DNA of 64,000 bases from Agarophyton chilense (GCA_030374765.1 JARGXX010000121.1:496001-560000); one strand, 5' to 3'. Counted from the first letter of the stretch, positions 1 to 9,330 are shown. The notes: generated by a model not told the origin, from the sequence alone. Numbers and translations are program-made.

Positions 1-1024
1 CGACACCCCGTAGAAAGTAGGGTAGCGCCAAGTAGGCTTGTCCTTCGTTCATTCCGAGTAAATCGGCTTCCGCTACAAAGCGGTGTAGGAAATCCAAGAC
101 CAGAATTGGATCATCCCCAGTAAACCACTGGTTACGAAGTGAAAGCTGCATCCGCTTGATGCAGTCTTTCACTTTACCCGTGTCACGCGGTGTCCGACCT
201 AAAGAGGAACCTTCTAGCCGGTAATACCGGTAGGACAGGATTGTCCTGTACAGAGGGTTGGTGGGCTTCAAGGTTTTGAGGCCCGGATGTCGCCGACCCT
301 TGGGGCGCGACCGGATGGCCCCGTAGGTGGCAGAGGACCGCTTTGAGCGGGAAGAGCGCCCATAACGATCCTGTGGGTCATCGCTCACCGACGAATCGGA
401 ACTCTCCGAGTCACTCGGTTTAACGTCCGACTCACATGATGAGTCGGACGGGTGTCCGTGCTTACGGTCAGAATCCCGGTTCTTCCGGCTCTTCCGGTTC
501 CGCGACTGGGTCTCCCGATGAGAGACAACCGGTCTAGCCGCGTTCGCGGGCGAGATTAACGTCCTCTCGACCGACTCAAGTCGGCTTCGGAGACGCTTGA
601 AGCGATTCTCCATACCTTCTGCGAAGGAAGAAGGAGCGCCAGAACACTCGAGTAGTGTATTGACGTCCGACCGCAATACGCGGATATCCTCGGCTAACTC
701 ACTTGTAGGGGGGTTAGCGAGGCTTCCTCGTAAAGAGGTGAACTCCCTCGAGAGGGTATTGTGAGCAGCCCGCAGGGAGCGGAGCTGCTCTTCCAAGCGT
801 ACAACCCGCGCTTGGTCGACCAACCGCGGAGGCGGAGAAACCACCGTTGCGACGGTCGTTAACCCGGAATCGGGCTGCGGGTTTTCAGTGCCGGTGACCG
901 GTATCTCCCGGGAAGCCGGTGTTGGAGCCAGGGCCTGTGGAACATCAGTGCCCCTGGCATCACCGCTCTGGCGGGAACGGCTGCGTGTTGCAGGAGGCTC
1001 CATGCTAGGCGGTTTCCTTGGCAT
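1..1024 (-). CDS. Gag of Ty3/gypsy element Gypsy-1, partial (runs off left edge)
   Basis: Reading the minus strand from the ATG at 1024-1022 gives 341 codons with no stop to the window edge. The N-terminal third is Pro/Ser/Thr/Arg-rich, followed by a Leu/Arg-rich probable coiled coil and an acidic Ser/Asp/Lys linker. The last 100 codons align by eye with the Gag of Gypsy-2 at 38954-39796: shared elements include KVKDCIKRM, a LxLDFLxRFV stretch and a LGMNE/LHMNE-like helix. In family terms this is the capsid part of a Ty3/gypsy Gag, which assembles the virus-like particle. The frame is intact here although the same protein is broken in Gypsy-2, so this copy is younger. The remaining gag, pol and 3' LTR should lie to the left of the window. 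A PBS-like stretch and LTR lie just upstream at higher coordinates. Confidence 0.75.
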   Translation of the reverse strand, partial: MPRKPPSMEPPATRSRSRQSGDARGTDVPQALAPTPASREIPVTGTENPQPDSGLTTVATVVSPPPRLVDQARVVRLEEQLRSLRAAHNTLSREFTSLRGSLANPPTSELAEDIRVLRSDVNTLLECSGAPSSFAEGMENRFKRLRSRLESVERTLISPANAARPVVSHRETQSRNRKSRKNRDSDRKHGHPSDSSCESDVKPSDSESSDSSVSDDPQDRYGRSSRSKRSSATYGAIRSRPKGRRHPGLKTLKPTNPLYRTILSYRYYRLEGSSLGRTPRDTGKVKDCIKRMQLSLRNQWFTGDDPILVLDFLHRFVAEADLLGMNEGQAYLALPYFLRGV

Positions 1025-1126
1025 TGGCCACACCGTCTCGACGGAAGAATAGAAAGCAAACCGGTGAGACCGGAGAAAACCCGTTAAACGGAAAACAACC
1101 TCAGAGAGGACACAAGCGGTCTTGAC

Positions 1127-1144
1127 TTTTAAGTCGGGAGACCA
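1127..1144 (-). promoter_or_regulatory. Primer-binding site of Gypsy-1 (candidate)
   Basis: On the minus strand this reads TGGTCTCCCGACTTAAAA, three bases after the candidate inner LTR edge. It begins with TGG, as a PBS complementary to a tRNA 3' CCA should. The equivalent position of Gypsy-2 (40490-40507) has nearly the same sequence, TGGTCTCTCGACTTAGAA. Conservation between two otherwise diverged elements supports function. The primer tRNA is not identified. Confidence 0.5.
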
Positions 1145-1147
1145 ATT

Positions 1148-1774
1148 TGTAGGACAATGCCCCAAAGGGGGAAAACCTACGAAGACGTCCGGATCTTCCT
1201 CTCACGAGGTAACCGGCGCGGTAGAGCCCTCCCAGGGATCGGCGCGCAATGCCGGGTGTAAGCCGGAGCCGAACCGTCGCGACGGGCGCAGGGAGGCTGA
1301 AAGAAGCTGAGAATATCCGCGTAATGCGCTGCTTGCGTATCCTCTGAGGAGGCAAACCCCACGAGAGTGGCGAGCACGACAGGTGTCAGTGCGAGGCGCA
1401 AGAGCGGGAATTGCCCAATGAAGGGGAGGAAAAGGGAAGGAAAATGTGAACGGAGGCAAGAGAGCGAGGTTGACCACGAGTCGCAAGAGGGGACTCGGGA
1501 ATAGCCGGCACTGCCGGGTGTAGCAAACCGTATACACGGGCGGAACCACGAAAGTGGGAATAGATACCCAACACACGAAGGTTGCTTGAACGTCCAAGGG
1601 GGTTGGGTAGCCGTGCACCACGGGAAATCCCTCCGTAAGGAGTTGTATATCCGCGCAGGCGGTTTGACCCAGAGTCCAGATCTGGAAGACCAAGATCACC
1701 CTTGTTGGGGAGACTTTACTGGACCGGCGGCCGCGAGGCCGGCGGCCTAAGTACTGTAGTCACCGTAGAATACA
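1148..1774 (-). repeat. 5' LTR of Gypsy-1 (boundaries tentative)
   Basis: The inner edge is placed at a TGTAGG start next to the PBS, matching the TGTAGAG edge of the Gypsy-2 LTR, and the first 80 bases resemble that LTR (short gapped blocks ending in CGAGG..GGTAAC). The outer edge at a TACA end is a guess made to give a TGTA/TACA terminal inverted repeat. The 3' LTR and target duplication are outside the window, so the outer edge cannot be tested here. Several short open frames lie on both strands and are not believed to be coding. Confidence 0.4.
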
Positions 1775-1886
1775 ATAAAAAAAGTCTATCCTAAATAGCT
1801 AAATGTCCGTCTAACAAAAGGGGCCAATCTGGCGGCCACGTGTCGCGCGGGCGCTGCGGCCACGTGTATGGCACCCGGTCCCGCTG

Positions 1887-2490
1887 GTGCATCACCGGCG
1901 TTCCGGGTGTCGCTGTGAAAGCGGATTACTCCTACTCATAACGAGGTTGCACGCCGGAGGCTCCGGAAAAAACTTAAGTCCCCAAAAACATCCCTGGAGG
2001 ACGTTGCTCTTCATCCTTCTTTTCGGAACCTGCTGCAACAAGGGCGCCCGGTCCTTTTCTCTGCTTCCCGATCCCCTTCCTCTACTTCGCCAGCTCTTCA
2101 CTGACACTGGACCTAGGGCTACCCACTTCCGAAAAGAGATCCGGGCATACAATACAGTGCTATCCATGGCTTCAGTCAAAGCCAACTGGGTCAACCGGGG
2201 CCGCGGCAACTCTCGCTTTAACCCCACTGTTACTATGCAAGGACAGATCTATCACTTCATGGGCCCTCTTCTGCCTGCTCCCGGACGCCAGCCGGCATTT
2301 CTCTCGGTCTACATTAATGACCCCGACTACAATACCCAGGCTACCGCCCGAATGGCCTTCCTGCCTCGCCTCCGCCATCGAATTCTTATTGAGCTCGCAG
2401 CTCTGCTTCACGAGGTCAATCCCTACGTACAGACATTCCGTGAACTCCGGGAGTGGGCACTCAACGATTCTCCTCTCTCAGGTCAACTCT
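1887..2490 (+). pseudogene. Helitron Rep/helicase N-terminal fragment
   Basis: The open frame from 1887 runs to 2903, but only about residues 52-195 look like a known protein. These show the Helitron pre-Rep pattern: FRKEIRAYN, then a Phe-rich strand with MQGQIYHFMGPLLP, a YINDPDY segment, a basic-aromatic helix and NPYVQTFRELREW. In complete Helitrons this region precedes the HUH rolling-circle nuclease and the helicase. Here similarity stops after the FRELREW helix near 2460, and the frame then runs into degenerate repeats, so no HUH or helicase motifs remain. It is read as a truncated relic; no Helitron ends were identified. Confidence 0.7.
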
Positions 2491-2569
2491 GCTTCCCACT
2501 CTGTAATACTGTCTGTCGTCATGTAGTGGTCTTATTTGGCCCTCTTTTTCTGCCTCTCTTTCCATTGCG

Positions 2570-3330
2570 TCACCTGCGCTTTTCAGTTTGTTCTGTCATT
2601 TCATTTAGTCGTCCCGCTGCTGCGTGGTCACGCTGTTATCTTCTAAAAACTTCAGTTGCTTCGATTGAAGGTATGTTAGGCATAATTGCACAAGGACTCC
2701 GGTTTATGTCCGTGGACGTGTCATGGCGTACCTTGTTCAAACTCATTCACACCCTCAAACTCATTCACACCCTGTACGCTCACCCTTGCAGCGCCCATGA
2801 GCCCGATGATGAGCCCATCGGTAAGCGCGCAATGAGGCGCCGTTTCAATCATACGCAAGATGTGAAAAACCGTGCTTTGTGCGACAAACCGTGCTCTGTG
2901 TGACAAACAATGCTTTGTGTGAGAGACCGTGCTTTTTTGACTTAGCTCGCCGCGCCCACGTGCACAATTGTGTGCCCAGCGGGAACCTCGCAGTGAGGCG
3001 TCATTGCACTGAAACGCAGTGGGTGTTTGTTTGTCATGCGCGCCGAATTCTAGCGCGTTCTCGGTTGCGACGCCTGAGTTCTTCTGCCTGTTCTGAAGTT
3101 TCAGCTCTTCGTCTTACAGCAACACGCTCGCAATTTTGCCTTCTCCGAGCTGAGACTGCATCGGTTGAAGGTACGGTCGGCATGATAGCGTCAAAATACC
3201 ACGTTGGTGCCTGTGGACGTCTCACCGCGTCCCCATCTAAATTTTCCCTAGCACCGAAACTGTGCGCAACTGTTTGCCCAGTAGTGGGCGCGCAATGAAG
3301 CGTCATTGCAGGCATACGAAGTGTGTGAGA
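2570..3330 (+). repeat. Two diverged ~300-bp direct repeats
   Basis: Block 1 (about 2570-2880) and block 2 (about 3046-3335) align by eye: a Cys/Phe/Ser-type pyrimidine-rich start, a shared TTGAAGGTA(T/C)G...GGCAT(A/G)AT core, a GTGGACGT element, and a shared end GCGCGCAATGA(G/A)GCG followed by a CA(T/G)ACG(C/A)A run and GTG(T)GA(G)AAACC. A third partial block with CGCAGTGAGGCGTCATT lies at about 2950-3030. Each block ends in its own short tandem array. No coding function is supported. Confidence 0.6.
2857..2938 (+). repeat. Short tandem array, ~19-20 bp units, about four copies
   Basis: Successive units share the pattern GxGAxAAACCGTGCTxTGT with variants GAAAAACC, GACAAACC, GACAAACA and GAGAGACC. 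The array sits at the end of diverged block 1. It resembles the first bases of the array at 3326. Confidence 0.7.
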
Positions 3331-3506
3331 AACCCTGCTCTTTGCACTCCTCCTGGAGCGGGGTGGAAAACCCCTGCTCTTGGACTCGTCCTGGAGCGGG
3401 GTGGGAAACCCTGCTCTTGGACTCGTTCCGGAGCGGGGTGGAGAAACCCTGCTCTTGGAGCTGTCCTGGAGCAGGATAGAAAACCCTGCTCTTGGAGTTG
3501 TCCTCT
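3326..3506 (+). repeat. Minisatellite, ~38 bp units, about 4.7 copies
   Basis: Units start GA(G/A)AAACCCTGCTCTTGGA and end CCTGGAGCGGGGTG, with substitutions and small length differences. The open frames in this stretch (for example a minus-strand frame rich in Gln-Glu-Gly-Phe-Ser) are by-products of the repeat. Confidence 0.8.
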
Positions 3507-3519
3507 TCCGCCCAGCCTA

Positions 3520-3587
3520 GTGCCACGGCACGCTATTGGTCAACTGTTACACGTGTGTCGCTGTTGACCAATCCGATGCCGTGGCAC
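3520..3587. repeat. 25-bp imperfect inverted repeat with paired CCAAT boxes
   Basis: Left arm 3520-3544 and right arm 3563-3587 are complementary over 25 positions with four mismatches in the middle, separated by 18 bases. The outer ends are GTGCCACGGCA and TGCCGTGGCAC; the inner ends contain ATTGG and CCAAT. It lies about 400 bp upstream of the glycosyltransferase-like gene. It could be a promoter element or the ends of a tiny MITE. Confidence 0.65.
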
Positions 3588-3655
3588 TCTTGTTCCGCGG
3601 CCAAGTGGCCCATTCGTATCACAGACATGTGCTTTAGTAGTTAGAGAGAAGCGCT

Positions 3656-3688
3656 GAATTAAAAGAAATAGATTATTTCTTTTAATTC
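3656..3688. repeat. Perfect 15-bp AT-rich hairpin
   Basis: Arms 3656-3670 and 3674-3688 (GAATTAAAAGAAATA and its complement) are separated by GAT. The T-run side could act as a weak terminator for either strand, but this is unproven. Confidence 0.6.
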
Positions 3689-3982
3689 ATCTAAAAGAAG
3701 GAAGACGCATGTGAACACCTACCGGCGAACTGGTCATGTTCCATTTTGGAATTTCAGCGAAAGGTCGTGGAGTAGCGGACATGCATTGATCGTCTGTATT
3801 ACAGAGCCCTACAATCGCATGATCAATCGAAACATGCATTAGAGGGCCTCTTCCTCTTGTCGTTCGCCATGTACAAAGCTTGCATCAAAGTTCCGTCGTA
3901 CCATTGAAATATCAGATCTAGACAATCACATTTCAGTTCTGATCTCGTATGTTGACGATGACCCCCGGAGTGGCAACTGGAA

Positions 3983-5395
3983 ATGAAATCACGACGCAAA
4001 TCAAGACGGGCCCAGCACAAGAAAACAAGCTGTATTTTCTGGTCGCTGCTCTTACTACCATTCCTACCAATTGTTGTTCGAATGGCTCCATCCAGGCACA
4101 ATAACTCAAAATCGATTTATCGCAACCTAAATGCATCGGCTTCCATGATCGGCAAGGTAATTCCAGCACATCGGAATCGTTTGCTTCACCCATGGCTGGT
4201 CCTTCCCTATGTCAGACCACCTTCTTTGATTGAATCTGGTTTCCGAATGCTCCATTCTCCTCTCACAGAGCATTGCTCGGCAGGATTGGGACATGCCTTT
4301 ACTGTGCTTAATGCAGAACTTTCCACAGCACTATTGTTGCATACAAGCTACTCTCATCGCTCTACGCACTTTTCTTCGATTCCCATTGATCCTGATGTGT
4401 TTTTCAATTGGGGAAATGGGTATCTTCCCCGTCGTGAAATTGGGAATCGCTATTGCCATCTTCAGAAAGATTCCAAGCAATGTCCAGTGTGCAAGAGCAT
4501 TTCGGACGAAGGAAGTCCGCTTTTTCATAAAATCGTTGTAGTACCCATGGAGATATCATATGGATGCGTGTCATGCCGATTGAATTTGAAGAGAGTTCGA
4601 GAGTTTCTCAATGAGCATGACCATAACAACACATTGTTTCAGATGCACCCTGGGCGATGTACGCAACTTCCAAAGAGCCCGGATTTCACTTTGTCTCGCT
4701 CTTTCTTTTATTCACAATATTGGCGTTCAAATCCCTTCTCTTCACTATCTGAAACTAATCTGAACATCGTCATCCACGCAAGACGTGGTGATTTCTTTGC
4801 CCACAGAAATCGTCGTATGACCTCGCTCCATGACTTCGCACAGGTCGTCAAAAATGCACTTAAAGTGGTCAACAGCCTTGGCGACGTTTTCTCGCAGATG
4901 CCAGTCAAAATTATTCTTTTCTCCGAAGGTCGCTCCCTCAAACATTCAGCTGCTCACGACCTATCTGCTATGGATAATCATTTCATTGATACAGATAACC
5001 AAACAAAGCATGCTGGTCATTTGTACGAATTGCTGGTGGGGAAAGAGATGCATCCTGAAGAAATCCGAACTCCACTCAAGTCAAGAAATTTTTCCTACGG
5101 CCTTTCAGTGGAATTTCGTATTGCAACGTCAATAGAGGAAACAGTTCGTAGCATGGTTGCAGCTGACATTTTTGTAGGCAGTGCTTCAGACTTATCCCAG
5201 TACATTGTAAGAGTAGTGTCTAGAGCTGGGTTACAACTTCTACCACACTATCTCGGTTTCATGCCTGGGTGTTGTGCAGTTAAGTTTTGGAAAGATGGTT
5301 CTATCCTAGAGAAGGACGTTGAACGAATGAGGAAGTATTGGACCTCGTTTGTTCTCTCGAACCGAGCATCTGCTTCCAGGGCTGTTGGGTCTTAG
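3983..5395 (+). CDS. Type II membrane glycosyltransferase-like protein (fucosyltransferase superfamily fold)
   Basis: This is an intact intronless frame of 470 aa. A basic N-terminus (KSRRKSRRAQHKK) precedes one hydrophobic segment at about residues 17-33, the topology of Golgi type II glycosyltransferases. Three motifs suggest the GT23/GT65-like O-/alpha-fucosyltransferase superfamily: GLGH at 101-104, HARRGD at 265-270 (the H-x-R-R-G-D nucleotide-sugar motif), and a VGSASDLSQY segment near 398-407 like the late acidic/serine motif. Several Cys residues (about 160-235) could form disulfides. The donor sugar and acceptor cannot be told from sequence; sulfated galactan or N-glycan modification would suit an alga but is speculation. 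The first ATG after a purine-rich leader is used; the next Met (34) would lose the membrane anchor. The nearest neighbour is the convergent LPMO gene. This is one of two clear host genes in the window. Confidence 0.75.
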   Translation: MKSRRKSRRAQHKKTSCIFWSLLLLPFLPIVVRMAPSRHNNSKSIYRNLNASASMIGKVIPAHRNRLLHPWLVLPYVRPPSLIESGFRMLHSPLTEHCSAGLGHAFTVLNAELSTALLLHTSYSHRSTHFSSIPIDPDVFFNWGNGYLPRREIGNRYCHLQKDSKQCPVCKSISDEGSPLFHKIVVVPMEISYGCVSCRLNLKRVREFLNEHDHNNTLFQMHPGRCTQLPKSPDFTLSRSFFYSQYWRSNPFSSLSETNLNIVIHARRGDFFAHRNRRMTSLHDFAQVVKNALKVVNSLGDVFSQMPVKIILFSEGRSLKHSAAHDLSAMDNHFIDTDNQTKHAGHLYELLVGKEMHPEEIRTPLKSRNFSYGLSVEFRIATSIEETVRSMVAADIFVGSASDLSQYIVRVVSRAGLQLLPHYLGFMPGCCAVKFWKDGSILEKDVERMRKYWTSFVLSNRASASRAVGS

Positions 5396-6137
5396 ATACA
5401 TTCGGTTCCATTTTTCGCTTTCCGGCCCCGCCGGTCGATAAACCGCGGTGTACGTAGTTTGTTAGGCGAATTGGAGGGTGGTCTTTTGCGAACTCGTCGG
5501 TCACGCTCTAGCACAAGCGTATGAAGCTGAAATATTGCACTAACAGTTCCTGTTCTTACGCTTCATCATTGAAATGTTCACGTTCGTCAGTGCACTCTAT
5601 GCACCCTGTCTTTCCACCTTCTTGGCAATGGTTATGACACCGAAGGAAATACAAAAAAAGATTGGATGTTGGAGTTGGCAAAGTTTATGTACAAAGACCT
5701 CTAGAAATAACACGCTAAAATCAATGGCCCCCAAATGAGAGCTCTTACACTCGTGTGGCCGAAACTTAGAATTTCAATTTCATGAGATAATGATAACTGA
5801 AACATTCTTACCTTCATGAGAGGCCGTGTACCTTCCAAAAGCCTTGGATGATTAGTGCGCACATGACCCAAGATAGGGAAGGTCGTCTAACGGCTTGGCC
5901 AGTACTTCGGTCACCCATCTCTAACTACTAAGCAACTCAGTCATCTATTACTGAGCCAACTAGCACCGTTGTGTGTTTTTCATGCAGTTCCTGGGTATTT
6001 GTCATTCACGTACTTTGAATTAGCATCACGAATCGCAAGTGACACAGACAATGATGCTAACTGTAAGAGAAGGACAACCAGAAGAGCAGAAACACGCCAC
6101 GTTGATGGGCCAGGGGATATTGATGAGAATCTACAAT
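5396..6137. other. Intergenic stretch between two convergent genes
   Basis: No gene-like frame is supported. The minus strand around 5890-5945 reads like the GATGGGTGACC internal region of 5S rRNA genes, but only over a short stretch. Otherwise nothing recognised. Confidence 0.4.
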
Positions 6138-7403
6138 TCATGACGTTACTGCGCTGGCTCGTGCTTCCGAATCCTCCCACAAGCTCCACCAGAAACGACA
6201 AGTGAACCCACTCGCCTTTTCAGTCTTCACGCAGAATTGCTGCCAATCGCAACAGTCTTTCCCACCGTCGCACGGCTGATCCTCTTCAATACAGTCGCCA
6301 GTGGCCGCCAAAATTTCTTCTTGTTTGCGCTTTCCTGAGTCCTCGTTTGCAGCCATGGTGATATCCTTCTCTAACCCTTGGGTGGCCATCATTAGCACCT
6401 CTTTCGGATTCTCTCTTACTTCATTCTCATCATCGACAACTGCTGATGGATCCGGGACTGGTTTTGCGAGAGCTTGCACCGCGCCAACGCTGGCCCCGTC
6501 TGCAGTGATCTGTACATCTGCACAAGACCAGAATTCTTCCGGCAACGATGACCCTCCACATTCTGACATGTCCGCGCGGTAGGTTCCTCTCCCACCACCA
6601 TCAGAATCACAGGTGGTGCCAAATGGGAATTTATAGTTAACTATATACTCTTTGAAACCTCGTGGAGCACAAGAGTTTGCAGTAGCCCAATACCATTGCA
6701 CCACGCAATGCTTGCATTCAAGGTCAGCCGGAAGTTGGTAACGCATGGTGCCGGAATTTCCACCGACGATGTGCACCCCGACGTGGCCTGTGTTTCGACA
6801 TGGCAAGTACCATCGTCCTGGATAAGCTGCGTCGATGGGTCCACATTCGTGAAGAGTTGCAGAGGATGGACTTTCGCACGAGGGATGAGGTACTCGGTTC
6901 AGCTTTACGCAATTCTTATTCACGAAGCAACTTGCATCGATATCGGGTTTGCCACATGCATCCAAATTGCACACGAAGAATTCGAAATATCCATTATGGT
7001 TGGTGTCGATCTCAGCAGCAAAGTCAACCTGACCGCCGCGTTTCCAATGTGCTACGATAGGAACATTGGAGTACGGCATGAAATCCCCACCTATCATATG
7101 ATCCACCCGTCCTTTCGGGTCTCCACACAAGCCTGCACGGTTGGCGGTGGAGAAGAAGTCTTTCGTAGGCTCGTACACACTCCAACCAGTGGGCGGGAGA
7201 TGAGCTTTCACGGTGGCGACGGTTCCACCGTTAAGGCAATGTGCGCAGTGGTCCGTCACAGTGCTGTCAAAATCGAGATTACTTCCACACTTGACCGACT
7301 GGTAGGCTCCACGCTGGCGCGGAGTACACATCATACCGTGTGAATACGCTACCTTGAGCGAAGCGATGAAAAGGACAGTCAACGTCAACGAAAAGTTCCC
7401 CAT
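6138..7403 (-). CDS. Secreted AA15-type lytic polysaccharide monooxygenase
   Basis: This is a 421-aa intronless frame. The start is set at the ATG at 7403 because it gives a clean signal peptide (residues 1-21, ending VAYS) that leaves His22 as the mature N-terminus in HGMMCTPRQRGAY, the family hallmark. The copper is held by this His and a second His in the NHNGYFEF motif; the axial aromatic region is in the CVVQWYWATANSC stretch. Many paired Cys residues fit an extracellular fold. LPMOs oxidatively cleave polysaccharide chains; AA15 members are known for chitin and cellulose. After the catalytic domain comes a polar linker (about 300-370), then a six-Cys module (CIEEDQPC, CDGGKDCCDW, FC, TC) resembling small disulfide-rich binding modules. 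An upstream in-frame extension to 7589 is open but would bury the signal peptide. The substrate in this organism is unknown. Confidence 0.88.
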   Translation of the reverse strand: MGNFSLTLTVLFIASLKVAYSHGMMCTPRQRGAYQSVKCGSNLDFDSTVTDHCAHCLNGGTVATVKAHLPPTGWSVYEPTKDFFSTANRAGLCGDPKGRVDHMIGGDFMPYSNVPIVAHWKRGGQVDFAAEIDTNHNGYFEFFVCNLDACGKPDIDASCFVNKNCVKLNRVPHPSCESPSSATLHECGPIDAAYPGRWYLPCRNTGHVGVHIVGGNSGTMRYQLPADLECKHCVVQWYWATANSCAPRGFKEYIVNYKFPFGTTCDSDGGGRGTYRADMSECGGSSLPEEFWSCADVQITADGASVGAVQALAKPVPDPSAVVDDENEVRENPKEVLMMATQGLEKDITMAANEDSGKRKQEEILAATGDCIEEDQPCDGGKDCCDWQQFCVKTEKASGFTCRFWWSLWEDSEARASAVTS

Positions 7404-8625
7404 GGCAATCGGTAGACAACTAGATTGTGACTTGGACTGACAACTGCTGTGCGATGCTGTAACTATAGGGGCGGTGCACACACTGGGGAGAGGGGCCTGT
7501 TGAAAGTTAAAGGATAAGCGAGCGGCGGTTGGATTGGGGGATGACGGCTGAGTATTAAGACAGATTCTCGTGCGGGTTGATTTTCGCACAGCTCAAAAAC
7601 CCGTCCGACGACAAACGGCTTGCCCCACCTTGCAGAGCAAACTAGCATGTTTAATACTGTCGGGCAACAACGGCGAGCTGCGGTGGCGGGGTGTCATGTC
7701 AATACAGCAAAAGTTGTAAAGTTTTTCCCAAGTCACAGGTGACTGGTGGCGAAGAGATATCACAGCTGTGCGCAAGTACGGATGAGTTGACATGTGGAAA
7801 CTATTGGGGGGTAGCTAGCTCGAGCACATGCCACGCTTCATGCGTTCAGCCCATCGGCGTTTCAGAGATCGAATGTGCTGCCGCTGATGTTGCCACGCAG
7901 CGCATGGCGGTGCCGCAGAGCGGGGCACATGGGCACGCGCGCCGTGGATACGTGGATCGCAGTGCGTTGATTGGTTTACGCACTGTGTGCGTCATACGCC
8001 TGTCTATTGCGATCCGCTCCCCATGGAGAAAAACCGCCGATCTGGCGTATCGGGTCTCAGGCCACGTTCGACATCTCTTCTGTTCCTTCAGACTCTGGCA
8101 TGTGTAACCTTCCACACCATGTAGTCTTGTCTATCCGAATACTTGGTGTAGAGGTGCCACATGGAGACGAAATGGACGACGTCTTGAAGTCATCCGATTA
8201 GAATCATTGGCTCAAACATTCACACGCACCGTTTGATATGATTTCCTCTTGACCAATAGTATCAGGTTATCTTCGTATACCACCCAATCAAAAATAGAGG
8301 CTCAGACATCGCTACTTCTTAGCCAATCCTACATGGCCAGGTCAGCTCTCGAGTCAGTCATTGCGGCAACTTACATGATAGAGACATCAATTTTTTAAAC
8401 CGAACTGATAGGAACCTTGATATCCATGCACTTTGTGATGGGGGAGCGACTGCTGGGCTTTACCGGCCTCCACCGAAGCACATTCAGAACGGGAACGCTT
8501 GTTGCGATATGTGCGTTATAGGAAAAACTATCTCTATCGAACCAAACAATTTATAAGGTTCATGATCCAAAGTCAGTCTCGTGACATGTGACAGCGCTTA
8601 AGCCTACGAAAGATCATGGTCGTAT
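7404..8625. other. Region upstream of the LPMO gene, nothing recognised
   Basis: Short frames exist on both strands but none has a family signature. The promoter of the LPMO gene should lie just above 7403; no clear TATA box was chosen. Confidence 0.4.
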
Positions 8626-8834
8626 TGTGCAATACATGATTGCCACCTGGCACAATGCCACCGGCGCTGCATACTAATCTGACCCTTGCACCGCCCCGAG
8701 ACAATGAGGACGGAGAGAACAAGGGGGTACACCTTGTGCCCACTCGAATTTCCCCGATTCCAACGTGCGTTTGCTTGTGCATACTACATTCTAGACCAAC
8801 AGCCCCCCTGCTCTGCATATGACTACCTACAATA
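8626..8834 (+). repeat. Fossil copia LTR (third copy of the 47860 family)
   Basis: The sequence aligns across its length with the 208-bp LTRs at 47860-48067 and 53870-54077: TGTGCAA start, CCACCTGGCACAATGCC block, GCGCTGCATACTAA, GACCAACAGCCC and a TGACT...ATA end. It is far more diverged. The left breakpoint of the 12.47-kb tandem duplication falls inside it at 8680, so unit B starts with a truncated LTR. Confidence 0.75.
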
Positions 8835-9330
8835 TTTATGCGCCCAGCTTCAGAATTCTTTTTTGTCTTTAAATTTGCACAACCCACCACATTTTGATCC
8901 CATGAAATATGTACAAGAATGACGTCGTAACTTTTGTCGATCAAAAGAAACTATTTCTTTACTGCTCCATATACGGCACCAATTGACACTACCAAACAAT
9001 ATATGCACCTCTAGAACTACCGCTGCACGACAAAACTTTACCTAGTGGTAAAAAATCCGTGGTCGAAAAACTCCAGGAAAAATTGGTAACAACCAAGAAA
9101 ACCAAGTGGAAATCGTTTGTCAATTTTTTTAACTTTTTGCAGTATATCCTCTAATTTGAGTTGTCTCCGGTCTGATTTCTTCTTGAAATCGTGTCACAAA
9201 CTGCCGTCGGCGCACAAATAACCCTTTGAATAGCTTTTATTGTATTTACGCTGCTTGGCTGTTAATTTTCTAATGCATGGCACACTTTTGGCTAACTACA
9301 TCCACCCGGATATCTGAAATTGGGAAAAAG
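8835..9330 (+). pseudogene. Decayed copia gag fragment
   Basis: It aligns by eye with 48068-48560 of the better-preserved copia element: the start region (CCAC.ATTTTGATC versus CCGCCAAAGTTTGATC), TACAAGAAT followed by CGYCG.YA.YTTTTGTCGAT, ACCAAACAAT, CTTTACCTAGTG, AAATCCGTGGTCGA and ACAAACTGCCGTCG. Numerous stops and indels mean it cannot encode protein. The same stretch recurs in unit B at about 21302-21796. Confidence 0.7.

Noticed and set aside
1202-1699. 165-codon minus-strand frame upstream of Gypsy-1 gag
   Set aside because: It lies within the LTR, has no motif, and overlaps other equally long frames on both strands.
3248-3526. Minus-strand frame with repeated Gln-Glu-Gly-Phe-Ser units
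   Set aside because: It is a by-product of the 38-bp minisatellite.
7404-7589. In-frame 62-codon N-terminal extension of the LPMO
   Set aside because: It starts upstream of a perfect signal peptide and would prevent the mature N-terminal His that the enzyme needs; it is read as 5' untranslated sequence.
8686-8922. 78-codon frame, also at 21152-21388
   Set aside because: It lies across a fossil copia LTR and leader; the homologous LTRs have no such frame.
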